NCBI GenBank assembly: GCA_034638255.1
Contig: JAWPGT010000085.1
Coordinates: forward strand, 1 to 64,000
Direction of reading: 5' to 3'
Origin: Coprinus comatus
Lineage: Eukaryota > Basidiomycota > Agaricomycetes > Agaricales > Agaricaceae
Length of the DNA stretch: 64,000 nt
Positions 35,801 through 46,417 of this stretch are shown piece by piece (the first letter of the stretch is position 1; each line of letters starts with the position of its first letter). The notes beneath the pieces were generated by a model. The model made no database searches. It was not told the origin of the DNA and saw nothing but the letters and a program-made list of their open reading frames with translations. The translations under genes and the position numbers were made by a program.

Positions 35801-37230
35801 AAGTTGAAATCAGTTAAGAGTTCCGAGTAGTCAGAGGATAATGGGCTGCTACTTCATAGAGGTAAAATCTATGTTCCTAACATCCCTGACCTTAGACATT
35901 GCATTGTGGCCCAACACCATGATTCCAAAGTCAGCGGACACGCAGGACGCTGGAAGACCCTCGAACTCATTGGTCGGAACTACTGGTGGCCTTCTATGTC
36001 TTGTTACATTGGTCAGTATGTCTCTACTTGTGACTTGTGCTTACGGACAAAGCCCCACCAACACCAACCAATCAGCGAACTCCACCCACTCCCCATCCCC
36101 GATGCTCACTGGAACACTATTAGCATTGACTTTGTCGTTGAACTCCCAGAGTCCAACAGTTATGACACAGTACTCATGGTTGTTGATTCAGTATCAAAAC
36201 GAGTTCATTTCCTGCTGACCCACATGACTTGCACTGCCAAAGGTGTTGCCTGACTCTTCCTCCATAACATCTGGAAGCTCCATGGCCTACCTCAACATGT
36301 TGTCTCCAATCGAGGCCCACAGTTCATGTCAGAATTCACCCACGAGTTGTACCAACTCTTAGGCATCAAGGTCACTGCGACTATGGCTTGGCACCTGCAA
36401 GCTGATGGTCAAACTGAACAAGTTAACCAAGAACTCAACCAGTACATCCAAGTCTTCATTAACCAGTGACAGAACAATTGGTATGACCTTCTCCTGCTCA
36501 CCAAATTCCAACACAACAACCACATTCATGCTGTGACTCACCAATCACCCTTCATGTTAGACACTGGCTGCAACCCTCGCATGGGCTTTGAACCCTGACA
36601 ACACCCCTCCCAACTTGAAATGGTCAATGAGTTCAAAACCCGGATGGAGTCAGCACTAGAAGAAGTAAAGTCAGCATTGGTGAAGGCAAAGGATGACATG
36701 GCCAAGTACTATGATCAACATTGGACCCCTGCTCCTGAGCTCAAGACAGGTGATATAGTTTACCTTGATGCATCGGACATTGCAACAAGTCGGCCCTCAA
36801 AGAAGTTCAAGCACACATGGTTAGGTCCTTTGGCCATCAACCACAAGGTCGGGCCTGGGGCATATTGGCTCAAACTTCCCTGAAGGTTGTCTCACTTACA
36901 CCCGGTGTTCAATGTGGTTAAACTCACTCCAGCCCCCAAAGACCCAATCCCTGGTTGGAAGCTGACAAAAATACTGATGCCAATACTGGTGGACAATGAA
37001 GAGGAATGGGAAGTAGAAGAAATATTGGACAGTAAAGTGCAACAAGGTAAACTCAGATTCCTGATCAAGTGGCAAGACTTCAGCATGGAAGAGAACTCTT
37101 GGGAACTTGCAGCCGACATCCACGCCCCCAAAAAGATCGCCGAATTCTACCACAAAAACCCCACTGCACCTCGACTTATCTGTTCCACAACCTTCGACTC
37201 CATTCCTTTCCGACCTTGCACTCAGTTCAC
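32819..37230 (+). pseudogene. Ty3 element G pol: protease, RT, RNase H, integrase, chromodomain
   Basis: Protease ALVDSGAMGIFIDWDFA (33070-33122) is split by solo LTR B at 33164-33706 and resumes with IPVFNVDD; IILGYTWLHAHNPKVDW marks its end. RT runs about 34380-35080 with VYLDNILIFSK (second Asp replaced by Asn). RNase H contains EADSSNFATG and WTDHKNLKYF. Integrase has the finger HHDSKVSGHAG .. CDLC, then SIDFVVELP and SNRGPQFMSEF (Asn where the second catalytic Asp is normal) and ADGQTEQVNQ. The chromodomain is EILDSKVQQGKLRFLIKWQD. In-frame TGA stops lie at 33056, 35600, 35723, 36251, 36467, 36596 and 36881, a TAA near 34384 and a TAG at 35828. A frameshift near 34300 separates the RT frame. 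Not functional. Confidence 0.9.
33164..33706 (+). repeat. Solo LTR B inside Ty3 element G protease
   Basis: 543 bp, TGTTACGGTTTC to AGATTATAACA, flanked by CGATC (33159-33163 and 33707-33711). Removing it with one CGATC restores the protease frame (..SHPI then PVFNVDD). Confidence 0.93.
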
Positions 37231-37269
37231 AGGTACATTGAGACACTGCACCCTAGAAGGGGGGGTAGA

Positions 37270-37634
37270 TGTAAGGGGACCTTTTTCACCAACCCTTACA
37301 CCAACACACCAACTACCGACCGATCCTCCGATGTTCCGACTTCCATCGGAACACCTCCCAACTTCACGCTTTCATGACTTGCCCCCTCACATGACTCATC
37401 CCCCATTGTTCCCATTGTCCATGTTATGACATGCCTCTGGACAATAGCTGGCGTCTCTGTTTGCATAGTAGTATATATTGTGTGTAGCCTGTGTGAGTGA
37501 ATCCCCAACTCTCTCTCTTTGGATTCCTCGCTAGGTATGTTGTATCTGTTCTGTAATATGTTTCCAATCAAATATAACTTTGGATTCCTTGCTAGTTGTC
37601 AGGCCGTTCGTTGCCAACATGAGTTGCCCTTATA
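37270..37634 (+). repeat. 3' LTR of Ty3 element G
   Basis: 365 bp, TGTAAGGGGACC to GCCCTTATA (terminal CA decayed to TA), followed by GAAAC, which matches the 5' flank. Confidence 0.9.
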
Positions 37635-37796
37635 GAAACCAGAGTATTAAGCTGAAGCTTAACCTCTGTCACTGTCCATGTATTTATACAACTATGAGTA
37701 CAGGTTGTAGGCTGTGCATGATACATATGAGACAGGAAGGTGAAACTATCTACTGCTGAAACAATAAGTGAAACACAACAAGTGGAAGCACATAGA

Positions 37797-38039
37797 TGTA
37801 AGCGCAGGAACGTAGAGCACAACGGGACACATAGATTAATGAAGGAACGAAGTTGATTGATTAAGAAATGAGTGAGATACACTGCAGACAATGGTATGAG
37901 ACTAGAAGGTCACCAAGTGTCTGCAGGATGCTTCTACAAGCTGTGACATCACACAGTAACTCCACATGATCAGAAAAGCAATCACAAGCTCCAAGTCCAT
38001 CAACTCCTGACATTGGGACTGCCTGGAGCAATCCTGACA
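37797..38039 (-). repeat. Solo LTR C with target-site duplication, inside LTR B
   Basis: 243 bp, TGTAAGCGCAGG to AATCCTGACA, flanked by ATAGA (37792-37796 and 38040-38044). Short form of the copia LTR without the internal duplicated segment; inserted into the remaining part of the split LTR B. Confidence 0.93.
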
Positions 38040-38257
38040 ATAGAAACTACTAGTCCAAGGCTATACAAAACATCAGTCCAAGGCTATGTGAAACAAGTAA
38101 GAGAAAGTACACTATTGTCCATCATTAGTTCTAATGATTAGTTGTGATAAATATGAAACCATAACATTATCCCCTTTCTAGAGAACTAGTCCATAGTTCA
38201 TAAATAATAGTTCAAAGTAATAGTCCAGATGAAAATAAATAAAAAAGGAAAGAGTAC

Positions 38258-38530
38258 TCAAAGAAAATTAAGTCCACGTTTAGACATGTCTGTCATAGCA
38301 AGAGGGTCAGGTTTGGTAGGTGGGCAGCAGAGTGGGTGGTCTGGCAGGAAGAGGGTGGCATATTGCTGAAGTGGGAATTTCCCAAAGAGGAGGGGTGTGT
38401 GAAATGCAGTGTAGGAACTGAGAGGGGTGACAGATTTCATCTACTCAGCAGTTGTCTTGTTCATCTCAATGGGTGACCCTGTTAGGTGGCAATCTGGGGT
38501 TGACCCACAGTCTGACATCTCCTTGATAAT
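38258..38530 (-). pseudogene. Residual 3' end of the extra ORF of element B
   Basis: On the minus strand from 38530 the frame reads QGDVRLWVNPRLPPNRVTH and so on, interrupted by TGA codons, ending about 38330-38260. In the pre-inversion arrangement it follows directly, in frame, from the end of the segment at 40666 (..LENNGNY). It would be the C-terminal tail of the zinc-knuckle ORF. No domain recognised; the assignment depends on the inversion model. Confidence 0.5.
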
Positions 38531-38747
38531 TGTTGAACTATTATTAGTTCTTCCATGACATTCTCTAATGGCATTAAGCTAGATGAACATGTGACTCAAT
38601 ATGTTCTCGCATGGACCATTGCATTAACGTATATAAACCTTGTAGTAGTTGCATTATATACTTAAGTTCTTTCTACCTCAACAACCACCCTCAGTAAGTC
38701 TAAGTTGTACCTACTCTAGCATACTATGCTTTGCACTTGTTTTAACA
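38531..38747 (+). repeat. Solo LTR F, left member of inverted pair
   Basis: 217 bp, TGTTGAACTATT to CACTTGTTTTAACA. Left flank ATAAT (38526-38530), right flank AAGAG (38748-38752): the flanks do not match each other but match those of the partner at 40672-40885 in crossed fashion. Confidence 0.9.
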
Positions 38748-38867
38748 AAGAGAATGTTTCAGATTCAGCAAAAGAACTATTTGGAGAATACCAGAAGAAC
38801 CATTGCCTTTCACTTAAAAGGGCTCCTCCAAAGAAGACACTCTCTACCCCCCCTCGCAGATATAAAT
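38748..38867 (+). pseudogene. Displaced C-terminus of the element B chromodomain
   Basis: After AAGAG the plus strand reads NVSDSAKELFGEYQKNHC and KRAPPKKTLSTPPRRYK, then TGA (38867-38869). The integrase/chromodomain frame on the minus strand stops abruptly at 40886 in TWEPEE. Joining WEPEE to NVSDSAKELFGEY gives a normal chromodomain end, so this segment is the missing tail, inverted and displaced by about 2 kb. Confidence 0.85.
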
Positions 38868-40671
38868 GACCCAACAACAAGACTCCACCTTAGGCCCCAA
38901 CTTCTCTCCTCTCAAATACTCACCCTCCTCTCATTCATCTTCCACACCAAGCCTAAGCTCCATCACCAATGATACATTCCTCTCACCAGCAACCACACCC
39001 CCTCAAACTGCATCTACAACAGGAGCTATCAATACTCCTCTTGCTCTCAATCCAGCTTTTGATCCTAACCAACTTTGACTGGATGATCCAGAAGTTCAAA
39101 TTCTTCTTGATACTGCTATTGAAGATATTCCTCCTCACATTCTCAATCACCTTCACATTGACACTCTTATTGATCGTGGTACTTACCCACCTGGAACAAC
39201 TCTGATTGAAGAACCCCAACTTGCTGCAGCTATTGTCCTGGCAAGGTTCAATACCATTCCACCTACCATGGATCAAACAGAGACACCCCTTGCTCACCCC
39301 ATACCCCATATCGCAACCCCAGACACAGTCTCTCCCCTCATTGAATGACCAACCACTGCACCCTCTAGGTCAGATGGTAACTCGCCTAAACCAGTATTTG
39401 CAACAGAAATTCACCCGAGAACCATACCTGCCACCCCCTCCATTCATAATTCGAGTACATTGGAATGGGGAAATCACTATAACTGGAGAAAGGGAGTTGG
39501 ACATCCAAACATGCTCTCCTACCACAAGGATGGAGAGGCACCACGAGAACTACCAGCTGGATCCAATGCCAAGTTTCTCACCCTTCCATATTTTGAGAAA
39601 CTCTATGAACTCTGGAATGTCCTCACCCACATTGCATTGACGGCATGAGCAGAACGATACACTCCTACCTCTGCACCCAGTTGCTTGGCACAATTATACT
39701 CCATTTGACAACTCGGGGAGACTGTTACTGAGTACCTCACCTGTGCATCAGAGATCTCAGAAGCCTCTACCTCCACAACCAACCCTCCATGACCAAATGA
39801 CCCAACGGGATTGGATGTTCCTAGAAATGTTGGATGTGAGAACCCCAGCCTCCCAGCTAGCCAGGTTCCTCCCACCAATCTCTTTACTGACATCCCCAAT
39901 ACCTATCCAATCACCCCAGACCATCCATTCGCCAACCTTGGTTCCAGATATCCATATTGATACACCACGCCTGCTCTTTACCATCCCCCAAACTGACAAG
40001 AGGCCCGTGTCTTACAAAATATCTCCAACCCACCATTCGAATCATCAAGAGCAGTTCACTATGCATCGTCATTAAGGGAACTGGCTGATAAGATCATTGG
40101 CTCTGAGGATTTTGAGCAATGGTTTGGAAGGTTCCCAGTTTACAAGTTGAAAGAGGATATCATGAAGAAAGACATTCCCCTCCTCATCTACAACCAGTTC
40201 ACTGACAAAGAAAAGAAGTGTTATGATTACAGTTGTATTGTCTGTGGATTAGTTGGACACATTGGATCATCATGCCCTGACTACCAATGCCAATTCTGCA
40301 ATACCATGGGACACTATTCCTGGACTTGCAAGAATTGACCCACATCCCCAGTCATTGTTTCTCAACTCAATACTCCCAAGCCCCTGGAACCAGCCACTCC
40401 CATTGCACTCACGAGAGCACAAGATCAAATCACTCCCAAAATCTTTGGTACTCAGAAGGCTCATGGTTTACAATTTCATTATGTCAGACACACTTCCTCC
40501 CTCCTCACTCCTCTCCCTTGATGTCTTGATGAGAACTGAAACCCTGAATTCACCACCACCTACTTGTTGACTACTCATCCTATGTCAGATCGAATTCTGG
40601 CTTGTCGAACCCTTGCTCCTCTCACAAACAAGTGTCCCTTTCCTGCCAACTTGGAGAACAATGGAAATTAT
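38866..40671 (+). pseudogene. Extra ORF after pol: zinc-knuckle protein of chromovirus B
   Basis: The ATG at 38866 overlaps the pol stop (ATGA). About 600 codons follow with frame changes and TGA stops. A low-complexity Ser/Thr/Pro start is followed by a helical part (38980-39210), a segment KFLTLPYFEKLYELWNVLTH (about 39570-39630), a helical part LRELADKIIGSEDFEQWFG (about 40076-40135), then two tandem CCHC knuckles, CIVCGLVGHIGSSC and CQFCNTMGHYSWTC (40225-40332). The frame continues past TGA codons to 40671. It resembles a second Gag-like nucleic-acid-binding protein, but element B already has a complete gag with its own knuckle upstream of pol. In its original orientation it would be co-linear with gag-pol. 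Function unknown. Confidence 0.75.
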
Positions 40672-40885
40672 TGTTAAACAAGAGTTAGCATGTATGCTAA
40701 GGTAGGTATGACTTAGACTTACTGAGGGTGGTTGTTGAGGTAGAAAGAACTTAAGTATATAATGCAACTACTACAAGGTTTATATACATTAATGCAATGG
40801 TCCGTGTAAGAACATATTGAGTCACATATTCATCTAGCTTAATGCCATTAGAGAATGTCATGGAAGAACTAATAATAGTTCAACA
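40672..40885 (-). repeat. Solo LTR F, right member of inverted pair
   Basis: 214 bp, reverse complement of 38531-38747 with a handful of differences. Flanks on the plus strand are ATTAT (40667-40671) and CTCTT (40886-40890), the complements of the two flanks of the partner copy. Confidence 0.9.
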
Positions 40886-43800
40886 CTCTTCTGGTTCCCA
40901 AGTATTCTCTGAGTCAGAAAATCCCTTCCATTTGATCAGATACTTCATCTTGTTTCTACTCCTTTTGTGATTGATGATTGCTTTGACTTCCCAGTGTTCT
41001 TCTCCATCTATCAAATCAGGGATGGTTTCAGAGGAAGACTTATTTGGGTTGATCTTGTTTTGAACTGTGGGTTTCAACAGAGCCACATGAAACATATTGT
41101 AGATCTTCCATGATGTTGGTAGAAGAAGTTGATAAGTCAGAGGTCCTTTATGTTTTAAGATTTTGAAGGGACCTTGATGTTTTAACTTGATCTTCAATGA
41201 TTGGTGTTGGATGGGAAGGTTCTTCGCATTTAGATAAACTTCATCCCCTTCATTATAGGTTGGATAATGAGGATGTTTGACATGAGAAGATATCACTTTA
41301 GCTGCAGATTGATAGGCTAGCAGTGCTTCATGTCTGAAACAATCAAATTTTCAAACATGATCATCAACTGATGGTGCACCAGATTCTTCCATGATGTTGG
41401 GGAAGGATGGTGGATTTGTTCCAGTCATAATTTCTAGTGGTGATCATTTGTTGGCGGCATGGGGATGGGAGTTGTAACTGAATTCGAGAAGTGGAAGTGC
41501 ATTGATCCAGTCATTTGGTTGGTTGTTGCAGTAGATTGAGAGATATGTTTCAATCTCTTGATTAGCTCATTCTGTTGCACCATCTGTTTGGGGATGGTAT
41601 GCCATAGAAGGTTTCCAGTCAATCTGGAGCATTTTAAAGAACCTTTGGGCAGCTTTAGAAGCAAAATGAGGATTGCGATCTGAGACAATAGTGTTGGGGG
41701 TACCAAACCGTTTGTAGACATTGTTGATCAGAAGTTTAGAGATATTGGCAAAAGTGCAGGTTTTTGATGTTGGACAGAGTATTATCCCCTTCGATAATCC
41801 GCAATCTATCACAGATAATATAAAATCAAATTTTCCGCAAGGAGGGAGATCGGTGATTAAGTCCATAGCAATATCACCAAAAACGCACATAGATTTGGAT
41901 GGAGGAAGTGGTTTGAATGGAGGTTTTGCAGGATTCCAATCAATCTTGAATTGTTGGCATTGTGGACAGGCTTTGACATAGTTGGTAATGAAGTTGTGCA
42001 TTCCAGGCCATTTCACTATTAACTGAATTTGTCTTAACATTTCATCTATTCCAGGGTGTCCTGCGGAATGGTGATCATGGTGCTGTGCTAGAAGCTGTTG
42101 TTTCTCCTTCAGAGTGGGTTCTTGAGCAATCAAGGCAGGTTCAGTTGAAGTGGTGTTTAAGAATAGCTTGTTTGGTAAAACCACAATGTCCACATTTTCC
42201 TTGGCAGAGTCAAAGTTATGATCTGGTTGTCTAGAGAGTGCATCTGCAGCAGGAATTTCTTTTCCTGGTTTGTGTTTTATCACAAAGTTGTATTTCTGCA
42301 GTTCAGCCCAAGTGCAAGCTTGATGACATGACAGCTTCTGCAAATCTTGCCAAAAATGGAGATTGTTGTGATCACTGTGCACAGTTACTATATGCGGTGA
42401 TCCCAGTAGATAGTGGCACCAGTCATCAAAAGCTTGTTTGATCGCAAGGAGTTCTTTGTCTGGAGTGGGATAGTTGCGTTCCACAGGTCCAAGGGATTTA
42501 GAACGGAATGCACAAGGACGAGTAACTCCGTTTTCATCAGTTTGACATAGAACACCACCCATTGCAAAGTCAGAAGCATCTGTTTCAACATGGAAAGGTT
42601 TGTGAGGATTGGGAGTGAGAAGGATAGATCTGTTTACAAACATGTCTTTAACAGTGTTGAAAGCTTCTTCTGCTTCTGGGGTCCATTTAAATGCTACCAA
42701 CTTGTGTAGAAGGTCATTTAGAGGATGGGTGATATTGGTGTAGTTCCTGATGAATTTTTGGTAGAAGTTTGCAAATCCTAAGAACTTTCTAACTTCGCAT
42801 TGTGATGTTGGTGTAGGCCATTCTGCAATTCCAGTGAGTTTGTCTTCTGACATGGTAATACTGTTCTGGCTTATCGTCATTCCTAGGAATTCTATGGAGG
42901 TTTTCTCAAATTCACATTTCTCAGTCTTGAGATAAAGATCGTTTTCTTGGACTCTTTTTAGGACTTCAAGAGTCATCTTGTTAAGATCTTGCTTGTTATC
43001 AGAGAAAATGAGAATGTCATTCATATAGACAATAACTGCTGTACAACCAGGTTTGTCAATGAGATCTTGGAAGATATGATCCATCATTGCCTGGAACGTT
43101 GCAGGAGAATTTGTCATTCCAAAGAACATAACAGTAGGTTCAAAAAGACCAAATGGAGTTTTAAATGCTCCTTTCCATTGGTCTCCATCAAAGATGTGAA
43201 CATTGTTATATCCAAGACAAACGTCCATTTTGGTGAAGTATTTAGCTCCATGGAGGTGATCCATAATTGAGCTGACATTGGGAATGGGATAGGTGATTTT
43301 CACAGTGTGGGAATTGAGGTAGTGATAATCTTGACATGGTCTAAGAGACTTTCCATCTTTCTTGTTGACAAAAAAGAATGGTGATGCCATAGGAGATTTA
43401 GATGGTCGGATATATCCTTTGGCTAGGTTTTTGTCAAGAAAGGTCTTTAATTCATCCATTTCAGCCGGTGCAAGGCAATATGGTTTGTAAGACTTTGGAG
43501 TGAAGGTTTCTTTTAGATCAATGCAATGATCACAAGGTTGTGATGGAGGAAATTGTTCTGAGGCCTTCTTGTTGAAGACAGGAAGATATTTCCATAATGT
43601 TCTAGGAACTATTTCCTTTGGATCAGATGATGTGGCTTTTGCATACTTTTGAGATATAAGTTGGGATGCAGAAGTCTTGGCATTGATTTGTATGAGGCAG
43701 TTAGCCAATCCAGTGTTAAGGGTATCAGGGAGCAATTGTGCAGCAATGTGGAGGTTTTTAGGAACATCAATTGGGTCTTCACTGTAATAGGTGACTTCGT

Positions 43801-44383
43801 TGATTGTGATGGAATTTTCAAGTTGGGAGCAGGAGATGGTTCTAGAAGATGGTGAATGCCATCGGAATGTCTTGGCAGTCCAGTCAATGTCGGGATTGTA
43901 CTGTTCCAAAAAGGAAAACCCTAGAATGGCAGGGTGTTTTTTAATTCCAATAACATAGGCATCTGTCTTGATGTTTCGGCTATCAATGATACATTCCACA
44001 ACTACTTTTTCAGTGATTGTTCCACTGATGTTTTCTGTTCCATTGACATTCGTAACAGTGATTGGGGGTTCCACAGGGATTCATTGGAGGTTAAGGGAGT
44101 ATGTGGTTTTCTCAGAAACAAAGTTTCCTTGAGCTCCTGAATCAATCAGGGCATTGAGGGTGGTGATCTGGTGGGAGTGGTGATTTTGAAGATAGATGGG
44201 TAGATAAATAGATTTTTTGTTGTGAGACAGAATGAGAGGAATAATGGAAATGTTCACTGGAGGCAAATTGTTAATGTCTGATTCATCATCTGTAAAGGAG
44301 AGATTGTCCGAGTCTTGAGAATCTTCATGAATCACCAAAAGGATAGCAGAGGCTGGATGGGTTCGACTTGTCACCTTAAGCAA
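40886..44383 (-). pseudogene. Element B pol: protease, RT, RNase H, integrase, chromodomain
   Basis: Protease LNALIDSGAQGNFVSEKT (about 44150-44095) and HPAILGFSFLEQYNPDIDW; RT with SPMASPFFFVNKKDGKSLRP, YFTKMDVCLGYNNVHI and VIVYMNDILIFSD (Asn in place of the first active-site Asp); RNase H with VETDASDFAMGG and VHSDHNNLHFW; integrase with HHDHHSAGHPG .. CPQCQQF, DIAMDLITDLP, VSDRNPHF (Asn changes near the second Asp) and AYHPQTDGATE; chromodomain KAIINHKRSRNKMKYLIKWKG ending at WEPEE. The longest open stretch is 44074-41567. Stops at 44078-44080, about 41565, 41450 and 41350 are all TGA. The C-terminal tail is displaced to 38753-38869 by the inversion. Non-functional as it stands. Confidence 0.9.
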
Positions 44384-44399
44384 AACCTAGCCTAAAAAT

Positions 44400-46090
44400 T
44401 CAAATCTTCTTCATCTTCAATCAGTGTAGATGCCACTTTCATGAAGCTATGGAATTTGTCAATTCCATTCTTCTTCTTCTTCTTTTTGAAAGGTCAATTG
44501 GATGAGGATAATTTCTTGTTGCAAGGTTTGGAGGAGGAGGATTGATGTTTGGGGCATTCTCAGAAGAAATGTCCAGCATTTCCACAAGAGAAGCAGACAC
44601 CACAGCTACAATGTTCCTTTTGTTGTTCCATAAGGACCATTCCAAGAATTACTTCAGCTTCATTTTCTTCATCAGATTCTTCTGAATCAGAAGAGTCAAA
44701 ATCTGGGATTCCAACTTCTTCATATTCATTGTCATATTGTCCAGCAGCATCAATCTCCATTGGTTCTCCTTGGGGTAGCTTGGAGATGTTGAAGTTATGT
44801 TTCTGATAGCTTTTTGGAGGACGGGGTTTGTGGTTGATCTGACAGATAGCTTGATCAAGTTGGGTGGCAATGTAGTCCATTCATCGAATGTAGTTGGTTG
44901 AGGGTAGCGAAGAGCAATGGCTTCTTGGATTTTAGGAGGGAGGGTAGAATGGAATGAGTCAACTTTGTAGGCATCATTGTCAATTCCAGCCAAGTCAAGA
45001 AGTTGTTTGACATTATTAACATAATCTTCCATATTTTGCCAAGGAAGCATGCAATAAGTCTTGAGCTTGTTGCAAGCATCAGCAGCTTCAGCATGGGGTT
45101 GGAAAGCTTGGTTGAGACTTGTGATGAAATCATGCCATGTTCCATATCTATACATTCCAGCTTCTTCACCTCTATGAGAACTCAAGTATTGCCTTTGGAA
45201 ATGACCACAACTCCCATGAGTTAATAATTGGAGAACAACTGGTATGGCTTGTTCTGTTTGAATAGTACCATTTCAAAAGTATTTGGGTTTCGATTGTAGG
45301 GCAAGGATGATGCTATCTTTCCAATTCTCATAATGGATGGGTTTTCCATCAAACCTTTCAATAGGGATATCAAACTTTCCATTGTAATTTTCTTCATTTG
45401 GTTGGTTGGTCATTCTGGAAGGAGAACAAGCTGGGTTTCTGGGTGTAGGTGATTGTGTGTGAGAGTGGGTTTGTGAATTTGAGTGGATAGAAGCATCATT
45501 GGGTGATGAGGGGTTAGGGTTGGTAGGAGGATGAGTTCGGATAGGTGATGATGTAGGGAATAGATCTAGAGCAATGATTTTGTCATGGACTGCATTTCTA
45601 AGGTTTGTGAGTTTGTTGCTGTAGAATAGGGTTTTTGTGTGTGGTTGACTTCAATAGTAGTTGTAAAGTTGGGGTTTGCAACAGTGGGTTGATAGAGTTT
45701 GTCAACTGCCAAGTATAGGTCATAGGTGTTGACTTGGATAAGGAGAGAGGTGGATTTATAGGGTAGTAGGAAATGGAAGATGTAGTGGATGTCAGCTGCT
45801 ATTTGAGAACTTCCTGCTTCATTGAGTTCTTTGAATTGTTTCCAGGTATCAGTGATGCAAATTTGCTGATCGTTTGAAAGTTTGACTCCTGGTGGAAGGT
45901 ACCTCCTGACTAAAGGAGTTCCAAAGGTTGTGCTGACCTCTGGAATTTGTACAGCAGAGTCAAAGAGATCAACTAGTTCTTGTTCATTTGCATCTCTGGA
46001 TATGGGAGGAGGAGTGGGTGGTTGTCTGGAAGATGAGGGAGTGGAAGAGGAGATTCGGTGGGAGGCAATTGTGGAAATTTGGGGTACTGC
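44400..46090 (-). pseudogene. Element B gag
   Basis: From the N-terminal side: GTPLVRRYLPPGVKLSNDQQ (about 45920) and a long helical part to about 45600; MTNQPNEENYNGKFDIPIER and FDGKPIHYENWKDSIILAL (45412-45290); the capsid core YRYGTWHDFITSLNQAF .. WQNMEDYVNNVKQLLDLAG (45150-44990), which is the retrotransposon gag signature; an acidic region; and a knuckle CFSCGNAGHFF*ECP at about 44595-44550 with a TGA where Arg is likely. Several frame breaks. The exact start is unclear. Confidence 0.75.
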
Positions 46091-46417
46091 TTGCTAAAGG
46101 CAGCCCTTCTTCTTTAAGAGGGTATGTTCTCAGCCACTACTTGCTTAGGGTAGTTATGCTTGATGGTGAGGTATGTTATCAGCCTGGATCTTGATCCTAT
46201 GCATGAAGGTTGGTGCTAATTTTCCAAATAATGACAGTTGTGGGTTAGGTGGTTGTCAAAGGAATAAAAGCAGAGGATTGCAGAGACTCTGGTTGGGAGT
46301 TTGCATGGAGTTGGGTTGGGGAGGGTGATGAGTGCAGAGACCTGGGTTAGAGGTTCGCAGAGGAAGATGATGACAGAGATCCTGGTTAGGGATTCATCGA
46401 GTTGTAGCTTAATACAA

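Larger units (their letters stand above)
25957..37634 (+). mobile_element. Ty3/gypsy element G, interrupted twice
   Basis: Both 365-bp LTRs are present (25957-26321 and 37270-37634) and the whole is flanked by GAAAC (25952-25956 and 37635-37639). It carries gag, protease, RT, RNase H, integrase and chromodomain in normal order. A copia element (26999-32210) sits in gag and a solo LTR B (33164-33706) in protease. Without these and one copy of each duplication the length is about 5.9 kb, normal for a chromovirus. A G-rich polypurine tract (about 37255-37269) precedes the 3' LTR. Many stops make it non-autonomous. Confidence 0.92.
25703..38166 (-). repeat. LTR family B split by nested insertions; 3' LTR of element B
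   Basis: The LTR is present as 25703-25956, 37635-37796 and 38040-38166 and reads continuously if the Ty3 element G (25957-37634) and the solo LTR C (37797-38039) are removed with one copy of each target duplication. It starts TGTTATGTTCCTTGCC and ends GAAACCATAACA. Just inside its inner end, the minus strand carries the purine run AGAAAGGGGATAA (38167-38179), a polypurine tract, which marks it as the 3' LTR of the minus-strand element at 38167-46952. Outer flanks do not match those of the 5' LTR. Confidence 0.85.

Noticed and set aside
38531..40885. A separate plus-strand retroelement with F as its 5' LTR and the knuckle ORF as gag
   Set aside because: Flanking 5-mers show both F copies are solo LTRs with exchanged duplications, and the first codons after F complete the chromodomain of the minus-strand element.
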